From Antarcticirhabdus aurantiaca (GTDB lineage Bacteria > Pseudomonadota > Alphaproteobacteria > Rhizobiales > Rhizobiaceae), in NCBI RefSeq assembly GCF_009765365.1, contig NZ_VTOM01000024.1, forward strand, positions 1 to 64,000: 64,000 bases of DNA, in the 5' to 3' direction. Every line of letters starts with the position of its first letter. The first letter of the stretch is position 1. The translations under genes were made by a program, and so were the position numbers. This document shows, in pieces, positions 1 to 8,023 of the stretch. The notes under the pieces are model-generated. The model did no database searches and was not told the origin of the DNA. It saw nothing but the letters and a program-made list of their open reading frames with translations.

Positions 1-179
1 CATCGCTCTGTCCCTCGACCATCGCAAAAAGCAGCAGTAGAGCGCCGTATCTCTGCGCCCAACCGTGCGATCAGCCCCGAAACCTCAAACAACAACCAAG
101 CTCGACGTTTTGACACGGCCTGGACCCATCAGAGACGCTGTTCTAGTCACGATTTTCGCTCGAAAGCGGACGGCGTCGG

Positions 180-755
180 TCAACGGTAGGCCATGACTGC
201 GGACCAGTTCGTGACCTGCTGGTCGTAGCCGCTTCCGACCCAGCTCTCGATCTCAACGCACGTCCAGGGTCCATTGTCTTGCCAGCATGTGACGAGTTCG
301 TTGGGTGATAGGTAGTTGTAGTACCGACCGAGACTGTCCTTGCCCTCATGCACTCCCGTTTTGAAGCTCGCCCAATCCACGCCGCCATCCACAAGCGCGG
401 TGCGGATCTTCGCGCAAATCCCCGGCAACTCGCTGCGGTGCGCATGGGTCAACGATGCACAGGCGTATATCCCATCGTAGGCTTCGACCGCGTTCAGCTC
501 GTTGAATTTCATCGTTCTGACGGGCTGCCCGAGACGGGTTGAGGCGATTTTGGCCAGTTCTGCCGATCCATCAGACGCATCGACGCTGAACCCGGCGGCG
601 AGCATGGCCTTGGCATCCAATCCGGCACCCGTACCCAATTCGAGAATACGTCCTTGTGGCCTACACTTTTGCAGGAAGCCTAGAAGTTGCGGATTGGTGG
701 CGCTGTCCGCCGCATAGGCGGCCGCATGCTCGTCGTAGAACCCAAGTACCGGATC
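180..755 (-). CDS. Class I SAM-dependent methyltransferase, start unresolved
   Basis: The reading frame encodes a small SAM-dependent methyltransferase. The glycine-rich SAM loop ELGTGAG lies about 40 residues into the conserved part, followed by the acidic DASDGS stretch that usually binds the ribose. The family-like N-terminus (DPVLGFYDEHAAAYAAD) is present and in frame from about 755, and the protein ends at 180. By hand translation the frame stays open to about 886, but I find no ATG, GTG or TTG before the TTG at 636-638, which lies inside the SAM loop region. An ATG at 755-757 with an AAGGAG about 13 bases upstream is in the wrong frame, so a small indel just after the start codon is likely. 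The substrate is unknown. Real coding sequence, possibly a recent pseudogene. Confidence 0.55.
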   Translation of the reverse strand, partial: DPVLGFYDEHAAAYAADSATNPQLLGFLQKCRPQGRILELGTGAGLDAKAMLAAGFSVDASDGSAELAKIASTRLGQPVRTMKFNELNAVEAYDGIYACASLTHAHRSELPGICAKIRTALVDGGVDWASFKTGVHEGKDSLGRYYNYLSPNELVTCWQDNGPWTCVEIESWVGSGYDQQVTNWSAVMAYR

Positions 756-1684
756 ATGCGTACGCCGCTTGCTCCTTGATCGGCTGCTCCTCCCTGATTG
801 TCGCCGAAAGCGGACGGTCCGAGAACCCCGATCGTGACAAACAAATGAGCCGCGATACCGCCGCTTCAGGAGCCAACTTCCTGCAACTTATCCACGCCCT
901 CTCGCCCCGCCCCTACCTTGCCCTCACCGCCGGCCCATTCGGATGGGCGCGAATGATCACCGGGATCGTTCGAGGGGGCCGGCGGGCGAGGTCCGATGCG
1001 GCGTGCTTCTTCCGGAGAAGCGGGCGGCCGGGCGACGCGACGCGCGAGGAGCGGTTCGGGCGGTAAGCGCCCGGGCCGTGGAGTATCCCCGAAGCAGACC
1101 CGGGACCCGGTTGGGACAGACCCGAACTCGGGAGGACGCCGCCAGGCATGGGTGAAGCCGCCCGTTTCTGGCTCCGACGCGCGCGGTGCGGGATGGCCCC
1201 GCACTGGAAAAGCGCCGCAGTCCCTCGCGGTGGGCGCCGCAGGCGGACCCTTTTTGACGAACAGCATACGTCGCAGGTTCAGCCTGCGGCGCCCCCAGCC
1301 CTCCCCGCAAGGGAGGCACCGCATGCTTCAACGCTCCGGCCGCTCCCCATGCGGCGCGGGATCGCGCCCGCGCGCCTCGACGCTGCTCCCTTCTCCCGCT
1401 GGCGGGAGAAGGTCGCGGCAGCGGGATGAGGGGTCCGAAGGGCGGGCGAGACGCGTGGCTCGCCCAGGGGTGCAGAAGGCGAAGGACGCTTCGCGACGCT
1501 GGTCTTTGCTTGGCCGCTTGGCGGCCGACACCCTCACCCGGCCGGCTTCGCCGTCCCCTGGTCGAGCCGCTCGTCTCGCCCGTCCTTGCGGACCCATCTC
1601 CCGCAAGCGGGCGAGGGGAACAGCGCCCTTTCCGGAGAGGGTAGACCACCGCTTACGACCGCCGGAGCCCCCTTGATCCCCGCC
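756..1684. other. Intergenic, repeat-rich, no gene seen
   Basis: No convincing gene on either strand. Long open frames here overlap in several frames and have arginine/proline/alanine-rich, low-complexity translations, as expected of very high GC non-coding DNA. The stretch contains several short hairpins and purine/pyrimidine-rich modules, and resembles the dispersed intergenic palindromic repeats found in many Hyphomicrobiales genomes. Confidence 0.5.
1389..1412. repeat. REP-like palindrome in intergenic region
   Basis: Two 11-base arms, CCTTCTCCCGC and GCGGGAGAAGG, are perfectly complementary with only two bases between them. A related shorter pair (TCTCCCGC, then GCGGGCGA) occurs about 200 bases further on, near 1596-1613. 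This is the look of a dispersed REP-type element. It is not followed by a T-tract, so I do not call it a terminator. Confidence 0.45.
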
Positions 1685-3478
1685 CTACACGAACAGGTCC
1701 ACCACCTCGAACCGGTCGACGTCCACCAGCCCCTTGTCGGAGATGCGCAGCGACGGGATGACCACCAGGGCCAGCAGCGAGTGCTGCATGTAGGCGTTGT
1801 TGAGGGTGCAGCCGGCCTCGCGCATGGCGGCCAGCAGGCGCTCGGCCTTCTCGGCGACGATCTCCGCCCGCTCGTCGGACATGAGGCCGGCGATGGGCAT
1901 CTCGACCATCGCCCGCTCCTCGCCGTCGCGGAAGAACACGACGCCGCCGCCGACCTCGCCGAGGCGGTTGGCGGCGCGGGCCATCTCCTCGCGGTCGGTG
2001 CCGACCACGATCATGTGGTGGCTGTCGTGGGCGACCGTCGAGGCCATCGCCATCCGGCCGCGATAGTTGAACCCCTTGACGAAGGCGTTGACGACGTCGC
2101 CCGTGGCGCGGTGGCGCTCGACCAGCGCGATCCGGCAGACGCCCTGCCCCTCGTCGCCCTCGACGTGGCCGTCGACCACCGGCAGGCGGGCCGTCAGCGC
2201 CTTCGTGGGCGCCTGGTTCTCGACGACGCCGATGACGCGCACCTCCGCGCTGTTGGCGCCTGCCGGTGCCGCCACCGCGAAGTCGTCGGCGGCCAACGAC
2301 TTGCCGAGCCGCACCGTGTTCTTCGCCTCGGGCGGATAGCTGTAGGCCGGCATGTCGAGAAGGAGTTGCCCTGCTGCCGCCGCCTCGACGCCGCGGGCGT
2401 AGACCGCGTCGATGGTGAGCTCCGCCAAGTTGGAAACGAGCAGGAAATCCGCCCGCCGCCCCGGCGTCGCCGAGCCCACCTCGCGCTCCAGGCCGAAATG
2501 CCGGGCCGTGTTCAGCGTCGCCATCTGGATCGCCGTCACGGGCTTCAGCCCCTGCGCGATGGCGTGCCGCACCACGCGGTCCATGTGGCCCTCCTGAACC
2601 AGGGTGCCGGAATGGCAATCGTCGGTGCACAGAACGAAGGAGCGGGAATCGACCCCCATCTCGGTCACCGCCCTCACCTGCTCCGCCACGTCGTACCAGG
2701 CCGAGCCGAGGCGCAGCATGGCCGTCATGCCCTGGCGCACGCGGGCCGCGGCGTCCTCGGCGCGCGTGCCCTCGTGGTCGTCCTGCGGCCCGCCCGCGAC
2801 GTAGCCGTGAAACGGCAGGCCGAGGTCGGGCGAGGCGTAGTGCCCGCCGACCACCTTGCCGGCCTTCAGCGTCTCGGCGATGCCGCCGACCATCATCGGG
2901 TCGTTCGACGCGACGCCAGGAAAGTTCATCACCTCGCCGAGCCCGATGATGCCCGGCCAGCCCATCGCCTCGGCGACGTCCGCCGGCGAAACGCTCGCCC
3001 CCGCCTCCTCCAGTCCCGGCGCGGAGGGGACGCAGGACGGCATCTGGACCCAGACGTTGACCGGCTGCGCCATCGCCTCGTCGTGCATCAGCCGCACGCC
3101 GGAAAGACCCAGAACGTTGGCGATCTCGTGCGGGTCGATGAACATCGAGGTCGTGCCGTGCGGGATCACGGCACGGCAGAACTCCGTCACCGTCACCATG
3201 CCGCTCTCGACGTGCATGTGCGCGTCGCACAGTCCCGGCACGAGGTAGCGCCCCTCCGCCTCGACGACGGTCGTGTCCGGCCCGATCGCGTGGGACGCGT
3301 CCGGCCCGCAGTAAGCGAAGCGTCCCGCGACGATCGCGAAGTCGGTGTCGGGGATGATCTCGCCCGAATGGACGTTCACCCACCGCGCGCCGCGCACCAC
3401 GAGGTTGGCGGGCGCCCGCCCCGTCGCGACGTCGACGAGGCGCGGAGCGACGGCGTGGAAGGGCTGGATCGGCTGCAT
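1685..3478 (-). CDS. ade: Adenine deaminase
   Basis: Deaminates adenine to hypoxanthine in purine salvage; cytosolic metal-dependent amidohydrolase. The 597-residue product has the amidohydrolase HxH metal motif in LCDAHMHVESG (His87, His89), then PHGTTSMFIDPHEIANV, typical of bacterial Ade rather than the adenosine-deaminase family. The C-terminal Ade domain is complete, with its VAHDSHH segment. Length matches the family. The start MQPIQPFH is chosen because conservation begins there; upstream in-frame starts run into the tRNA region. It stands alone next to tRNA-Leu. Purine salvage is also represented downstream by gpt, on the other strand. Confidence 0.93.
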   Translation of the reverse strand: MQPIQPFHAVAPRLVDVATGRAPANLVVRGARWVNVHSGEIIPDTDFAIVAGRFAYCGPDASHAIGPDTTVVEAEGRYLVPGLCDAHMHVESGMVTVTEFCRAVIPHGTTSMFIDPHEIANVLGLSGVRLMHDEAMAQPVNVWVQMPSCVPSAPGLEEAGASVSPADVAEAMGWPGIIGLGEVMNFPGVASNDPMMVGGIAETLKAGKVVGGHYASPDLGLPFHGYVAGGPQDDHEGTRAEDAAARVRQGMTAMLRLGSAWYDVAEQVRAVTEMGVDSRSFVLCTDDCHSGTLVQEGHMDRVVRHAIAQGLKPVTAIQMATLNTARHFGLEREVGSATPGRRADFLLVSNLAELTIDAVYARGVEAAAAGQLLLDMPAYSYPPEAKNTVRLGKSLAADDFAVAAPAGANSAEVRVIGVVENQAPTKALTARLPVVDGHVEGDEGQGVCRIALVERHRATGDVVNAFVKGFNYRGRMAMASTVAHDSHHMIVVGTDREEMARAANRLGEVGGGVVFFRDGEERAMVEMPIAGLMSDERAEIVAEKAERLLAAMREAGCTLNNAYMQHSLLALVVIPSLRISDKGLVDVDRFEVVDLFV

Positions 3479-3575
3479 GATCGGGCGTCTCGAGATTGGC
3501 TTCGTTGCGCTGCAACCTACAGAGCCGGCGGGCGGGCGGGCAAGCCGCGTCGTTTCGGCGCAGGCCGCGGACGGA

Positions 3576-3662
3576 TGGTGCGGACGACGGGGGTCGAACC
3601 CGTAATCCCTCACGGGCGGCAGATTTTAAGTCTGCTGCGTATACCAGTTCCGCCACGTCCGC
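3576..3662 (-). tRNA. tRNA-Leu (UAA)
   Basis: The minus strand folds as a complete tRNA with a long class II variable arm. The acceptor stem GCGGACG pairs with CGTCCGC. The anticodon loop CTTAAAA lies between CAGA and TCTG, giving anticodon UAA (plus positions 3626-3628). The T-arm GGTTCGACCCC is intact. CCA appears to be encoded (3576-3578). Confidence 0.96.
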
Positions 3663-3923
3663 ACGTGCCGCCTGATCGCGGTGCGACGCCGCGCTGTCAA
3701 GGGGTTTCGCGGGATCCGGCGCCCCGCTCCGGCAGACGTTGGAAGGCGCGATGACTGTGCCGGCTTATCATTCTTCTAGAAAGCGGCGGCGACGAAATAA
3801 TCCGGCAACAATAAAAAGGCTGGCGAAGACTTTACCTCATGACACGGCCCGGCGAACCCGATAGTCTCTTCCTAGACGCTTCGCGCAGGCATGAGGATCG
3901 TTTCTCTTCGAGGGAGCTGAACG

Positions 3924-4142
3924 ATGGAACGCGACGGCACGCACGACATCATGAAGATCCTGTCTTTCGAGGTCGCGGGCTCGGAAGCCGCCGAGCGGCT
4001 GCGAGAATCCGAGATGCTGCGAAGCCTCAAGAAGCAGAACCTCGCCCTCGACCATCTTCGTCGCGCGCTCGACAGCGAGGACGAGATCGACGAGACGTCC
4101 TCGATGGCGCGCGAGCAGGCCGAGGCCGGCCTCATCTTCTGA
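3924..4142 (+). CDS. Small hypothetical protein (72 aa)
   Basis: A 72-residue, charged, probably helical soluble protein with no signal peptide, cysteines or membrane segment. The middle (AERLRESEMLRSLKKQNLALDHLRRAL) looks like a coiled coil or helical hairpin and the C-terminus is acidic. A ribosome-binding site (GAGGGAG) stands about 8 bases before the ATG, and a good terminator follows the stop, which together support a real single-gene unit. I do not recognise the family. Confidence 0.6.
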   Translation: MERDGTHDIMKILSFEVAGSEAAERLRESEMLRSLKKQNLALDHLRRALDSEDEIDETSSMAREQAEAGLIF

Positions 4143-4162
4143 TCCCTGATTCCCGATACGGC

Positions 4163-4200
4163 AAAAAGCCCGGCGCAGAATGCTGCACCGGGCTTCTGCT
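4163..4200. terminator. Bidirectional intrinsic terminator
   Basis: Arms AAGCCCGG (4166-4173) and CCGGGCTT (4188-4195) with a GCAG/CTGC inner stem, preceded by an A-tract on the plus strand. It lies between the converging small gene and wrbA. The A-tract becomes a T-tract for wrbA transcription, so it serves wrbA best. Confidence 0.75.
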
Positions 4201-4241
4201 TGGGTGCGGACGGCGCCCCTTCGAGGCGCCGCGCGCCGGGA

Positions 4242-4841
4242 TCAGCCGAAGAGCTTGGCCGCGATCTCCGCGATGTGCTTGCCCTGGAAGCGGGCGCCGG
4301 CCAGGTCCGTCTCGGACGGCATGCGCGAGCCGTCGCCGCCGGCGACCGTCGTCGCGCCGTAGGGCGAGCCGCCGACAATCTCGGACATGCCCATCTGGCC
4401 CTGGAAGGCATAAGGCAGGCCGACGATCGTGAGGCCGTGATGGAGAAGGATCTTGTGGATCGAGAACAAAGTCGCCTCGTTGCCGCCGTGCTGGGTGGCC
4501 GAAGAAGCAAAGCCGCCGCCCACCTTGCCGACCAGCGCGCCGCGGAACCAGAGGCCGCCGGTGCGGTCGAAGAAGGACTGGACCTGCGAGGACACGTTGC
4601 CGTAGCGCGTCGGCGCGCCGACGATGATCGCGTCGTAGCCGGCGAGATCCTCGGGCTGCGCCTCGGGATGGCCCTTGTTCTCGCGGAAGCCGGCGGCCGA
4701 GACCACCTCGGCGGGTGCCGTCTCGGGCATGCGCTTGATGTCGACGGTGGCACCCGCCTCCCGCGCGCCCTCGGCGACGGCGCCGGCCATCGCTTCGATG
4801 TGGCCGTAGCTCGAATAGTAAAGAACGAGAACCTTCGCCAT
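4242..4841 (-). CDS. wrbA: NAD(P)H:quinone oxidoreductase WrbA
   Basis: FMN-dependent two-electron reductase of quinones, cytosolic and tetrameric, protecting against semiquinone and oxidative stress. The 199-residue product has the flavodoxin-like phosphate loop [12 protein letters not shown] at the N-terminus, the APTRYGNV segment, and the [10 protein letters not shown] motif that distinguishes WrbA from plain flavodoxins. Length is exactly that of the family. An AGGAGAT sits 8 bases upstream of the ATG. It diverges from the CinA-like gene across a 200-base promoter region. Confidence 0.95.
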   Translation of the reverse strand: MAKVLVLYYSSYGHIEAMAGAVAEGAREAGATVDIKRMPETAPAEVVSAAGFRENKGHPEAQPEDLAGYDAIIVGAPTRYGNVSSQVQSFFDRTGGLWFRGALVGKVGGGFASSATQHGGNEATLFSIHKILLHHGLTIVGLPYAFQGQMGMSEIVGGSPYGATTVAGGDGSRMPSETDLAGARFQGKHIAEIAAKLFG

Positions 4842-5041
4842 CGGGTCGATCTCCTCTGCATTGACAACCGTGAGGCGACGCCGCGCCGCCTGCTGGAGGC
4901 GAACATAGAGGGATGCGGCCAAACGCGAGAGCCACGATCGGCGCGACGCACTGTTTCACCGGGACGCACCACGGCCCAAGCCGGGCTTGCAAGCCGCTTC
5001 GCCGGGAGACAAGTAGAGCGCCCCTTCTCGAAAGTACCGCC

Positions 5042-5794
5042 ATGTCCGATCTCGATCCGCCGCTCTCGACCGCCGCCATGCTCGCCATCGGCGACGAAAT
5101 CCTGTCCGGCCGGACCAAGGACAAGAACATCGGCCACCTCGCCGACATCCTCACGGCCGCCGGCATCGACCTCAAGGAGGTGCGGATCGTCTCCGACGAG
5201 CCGGAGCGGATCGCCGCGGCGCTCAACGACCTGCGAACCGGCTACACCTACGTCTTCACGTCCGGCGGCATCGGGCCGACCCACGACGACGTCACGGCGG
5301 ACGCCGTCGGTCTCGCCTTCGGCCTGCCCGTGGACGAGCATCCGGAAGCGGTGCAGCGCTTGTCGGAGCACTACGCCGCGCGCGACCTGCCGTTCACGCC
5401 CGCGCGGCGGCGCATGACCCGCACGCCGGAAGGCGCGACGCTGATCGACAACCCGGTCTCCGTCGCGCCTGGCTTCCGGATCGGCAACGTCTTCGTCATG
5501 GCGGGCGTGCCGGCCGTGTTCCGGGCGATGGTCGACGCGGTTCTGCCGACGCTGCCCGCCGGGCGCCTCATGTTGTCGCGCGCCATTCCCTGCGCCCACG
5601 GCGAAGGCGTGATCGGCGATCCGCTCGCCGCCATCCAGAAGCGCTATCCGGGCGTCGCCATCGGCTCCTATCCGAAGTTCGGCGAGGGCAAGCCGTCCAC
5701 GGAACTCGTGCTGCGCTCGCGGGACGAGGTTGCGCTGGACGCCGCGGCCGACGAGGTCCGCGCCATGGTCGCGGCGCTCGACCAAGCAGGCTGA
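5042..5794 (+). CDS. CinA N-terminal/MoaB-like molybdopterin-binding protein
   Basis: A 250-residue single-domain protein of the molybdopterin-binding fold, matching the N-terminal half of CinA ('competence/damage-inducible protein A'). The MoCF-fold motifs are clear: [15 protein letters not shown] near residue 16 and [11 protein letters not shown] near residue 79. The C-terminal amidohydrolase domain of full CinA is absent, as is common in alphaproteobacteria, where stand-alone copies are widespread. The function of such proteins is uncertain; nucleotide-pyrophosphate hydrolysis has been shown for some CinA proteins. It is followed 62 bases later by gpt on the same strand. Confidence 0.85.
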   Translation: MSDLDPPLSTAAMLAIGDEILSGRTKDKNIGHLADILTAAGIDLKEVRIVSDEPERIAAALNDLRTGYTYVFTSGGIGPTHDDVTADAVGLAFGLPVDEHPEAVQRLSEHYAARDLPFTPARRRMTRTPEGATLIDNPVSVAPGFRIGNVFVMAGVPAVFRAMVDAVLPTLPAGRLMLSRAIPCAHGEGVIGDPLAAIQKRYPGVAIGSYPKFGEGKPSTELVLRSRDEVALDAAADEVRAMVAALDQAG

Positions 5795-5855
5795 GCTTGC
5801 CGGGGGCCGGCCGAGCCGCTATCGCAGCCCCACGACGGATGGAGATGCAAGGAAG

Positions 5856-6353
5856 ATGTCGGCGACGGAAAAGTCCTTTCCCGTGTCATGGGAGCAGTTC
5901 CACCGCGACGCGCGGGCCCTTGCCTGGCGGCTCGCCGGCGCGCGCGCCGAATGGAAGGCGATCGTCTGCATCACGCGCGGCGGGCTCGTTCCGGCCGCCA
6001 TCATCGCCCGCGAGCTCGGCACGCGGCTGATCGAGACCGTCTGCATCGCGTCCTATCACGACTACAACGAGCAGGGCGATCTCAAGGTCCTCAAGGAAAT
6101 CTCCCCGGCGCTTCTGGAGAACGAGGGCGACGGCATCCTGATCGTCGACGACCTCACCGATACCGGAAAGACGGCCGCCCTGGTGCGCGCCATGCTGCCC
6201 AAGGCGCACTTCGCGACCGTTTACGCCAAGCCGAAGGGTCGCCCGCTGGTCGACACCTTCATCACCGAAGTCAGCCAGGATACCTGGATCTTCTTCCCCT
6301 GGGATCTCGGGCTGACCTTTCAGGCTCCGATCGCCCGCGGCTCGGCGGGCTGA
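5856..6353 (+). CDS. gpt: Xanthine phosphoribosyltransferase
   Basis: Transfers phosphoribose from PRPP to xanthine, guanine or hypoxanthine in purine salvage. The PRPP-binding motif [14 protein letters not shown] lies near residues 94-107 and ITRGGLVPA, the PPi loop, near residue 39. The 165-residue length fits Gpt. The ATG at 5856 follows an AAGGAAG. The frame runs on upstream into the preceding gene but only this start gives the family N-terminus ([13 protein letters not shown]). Probably co-transcribed with the CinA-like gene. Confidence 0.92.
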   Translation: MSATEKSFPVSWEQFHRDARALAWRLAGARAEWKAIVCITRGGLVPAAIIARELGTRLIETVCIASYHDYNEQGDLKVLKEISPALLENEGDGILIVDDLTDTGKTAALVRAMLPKAHFATVYAKPKGRPLVDTFITEVSQDTWIFFPWDLGLTFQAPIARGSAG

Positions 6354-6365
6354 AGCGAGCAGGCG

Positions 6366-7460
6366 TCAGGCGCGGGCGAGGTCGAACTCGGCCGTGAGCG
6401 AAAGGCCGGCCGGCTCCCAGCGCCGGTCGATGGTCCCGCCCTGCTGGTGGACGATCAGCGTTTCGAGGAGCGTCGTTCCGAAGCCGTTGCGCCGCGCCGG
6501 ATCGACGAGCGGGCGCGGCACGGTTTCCTGCCACTCGATCCGCAGCCTCCGATCGCCCAGCGAGGTCGGCACTTCGTTCCAGGCGACGTCGAGCCGCCCC
6601 TCGCCCGATTGGGCCAGCGCGCCGTACTTGGCGGCGTTCGTCGCGAGTTCGTGCAGCACCATGCCGACGGTCACCGCCTCGCTGGCGATGATCCGCACGC
6701 TGGGTCCCTTGACGCGGATCATCTCGTCCGCCCGGTAGTGGCGCAGTTCCGCGTCCAGCAGCGCATCGAAGGTCGTCGTCGCGCCCTCGCCCGCCAGCAA
6801 CAGGTTATGGGTCTGGGCGAGCGAGGCGACGCGGTCCAGCAGCGCGCGGCGCAGATCCTCCGGCACGTCGTGTCCCTTGAGCGACATGGCGACGATCGCC
6901 TGCACCGTCGACAGGCTGTTCTTCACCCGATGCTCCATCTCGCGGATCATCAGGATGTTGCGCTCGCGCACGGCGGCGTTGGCGACGATCTCCGCCCGTA
7001 GGTCGAGTTCCGTGCGCAGCATGTCGGCGAGATCGGACAGGATCGCGCGCTGCTGCGGCGACCAGTCCCGGGGCGCGTAGTCGACCGCGCAAAGAACGCA
7101 GGCCTCGCCGCTCATAGCATCGAAGACCGGGACGCCGAGATAGGCGCGAATGCCGCTATCGCGCAGCGTCTCGACGCCGCTCGTGCGCGGATCGGCGAGG
7201 ATGTCCCGGATCGCCACCGGCTGCTGCTCCGCCACGACGTGCCGGCAGATCGAGGCGGCCAGCGGGAACTGGCCGACGGCGACCATGTCCGGCGGCAGTC
7301 CGATGTGGCTCTTGACGTGCACATGCGTCTCGTCGACGAGCGAGACATAGGCGGTGGGCACGTCGAGAAGGCGAACGGCAAGGCGCGTGACGCGCTCGAA
7401 GCCGGCTTCCGCCGCCATCAGCGGCAACGAAGCCGCGTCGCTGCATGCGTTGCCGCTCAT
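6366..7460 (-). CDS. GAF-domain HWE-family sensor histidine kinase
   Basis: A soluble 364-residue histidine kinase. Residues about 20-155 form a GAF sensor domain (TAYVSLVDETHVHVKSH; the phrase ICRHVV is typical of this GAF group). The phosphoacceptor is His177 in REMEHRVKNSL, followed by a compact ATPase with N-box HELATNAAKYGAL and a WQE segment typical of HWE kinases. No membrane segment. HWE kinases in this order often feed the general stress response or light/redox signalling; no partner response regulator is visible here. The start at 7460 was picked because the family sequence begins near there; upstream frame is non-coding in character. Confidence 0.88.
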   Translation of the reverse strand: MSGNACSDAASLPLMAAEAGFERVTRLAVRLLDVPTAYVSLVDETHVHVKSHIGLPPDMVAVGQFPLAASICRHVVAEQQPVAIRDILADPRTSGVETLRDSGIRAYLGVPVFDAMSGEACVLCAVDYAPRDWSPQQRAILSDLADMLRTELDLRAEIVANAAVRERNILMIREMEHRVKNSLSTVQAIVAMSLKGHDVPEDLRRALLDRVASLAQTHNLLLAGEGATTTFDALLDAELRHYRADEMIRVKGPSVRIIASEAVTVGMVLHELATNAAKYGALAQSGEGRLDVAWNEVPTSLGDRRLRIEWQETVPRPLVDPARRNGFGTTLLETLIVHQQGGTIDRRWEPAGLSLTAEFDLARA

Positions 7461-8023
7461 CCGATTGCCGCCCTTCCCCGCAGATGTCCAACCGCTGACT
7501 GGTCTTCGATCTCCGCCCTGAACGACGATGAACCCAATTCTTTCCAAGCGGCAAGGGCGATTAGTTGGAGGGCGAGCGAACTTCCGGTTCTGGCTATCAG
7601 AACCGGAGCGGATCGAAATTTCGGCCTCGTCTTCAGCGGCCGGTAACCAAGACCCGTCAGGATACCGGGCACGTGCCCCGCGCCGATCCTCCCCAGGCGG
7701 CGATGGGCGAAATCTGTTGATAAGTCTGCCTGCCTCTCGCCGTGCCACGCCCCGCTTCCAGACTCGACTCCAGAGTTGCGGCATTGCCGCCCCCGGAATG
7801 CGGGGCTTTCGAGTCGAATGCGAAACGTCGGACAGCGACGCCGAACTTGTTGTGGACGGACCAGCTTCCCGACTCGCCCACCGAGCCGCAACACAATATA
7901 TAGACGCAATGAACGCCGGCACCACAGCCTATTGTGCGGCAGGGCCGAATCGTTGAATCATCATACGCATCGTCGCGGGGCGTTTCATCGCCATTTGTCC
8001 GCGCCTCTTCGAGGAGTTGTCTC
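7461..8023. other. Intergenic leader of nrdJ
   Basis: About 560 bases separate the divergent kinase and nrdJ. I see no gene here. Apart from the NrdR boxes near 7.9 kb I see nothing specific; the local sequence is lower in GC than its neighbours. I find no cobalamin riboswitch, as far as I can judge by eye. Confidence 0.5.
7891..7937 (+). promoter_or_regulatory. Tandem NrdR boxes upstream of nrdJ
   Basis: Two 16-base elements, ACACAATATATAGACG (7891) and CCACAGCCTATTGTGC (7922), start 31 bases apart, three helical turns. Tandem AT-rich boxes with this spacing are the hallmark of NrdR, the zinc/ATP-cone repressor of ribonucleotide reductase genes. The first box resembles the consensus well; the second is weaker. 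The expected consequence is that nrdJ is repressed when dATP is high. Confidence 0.7.

Noticed and set aside
1586-3754. A very long plus-strand frame opposite adenine deaminase
   Set aside because: It is the antisense shadow of ade; the minus-strand protein has a complete enzyme with all motifs, and the plus-strand translation is His/Arg/Asp-rich without any fold signature.
7461-8023. Cobalamin riboswitch before nrdJ
   Set aside because: The core B12-box and its supporting stems are not visible to me. The paired NrdR boxes explain the leader better.
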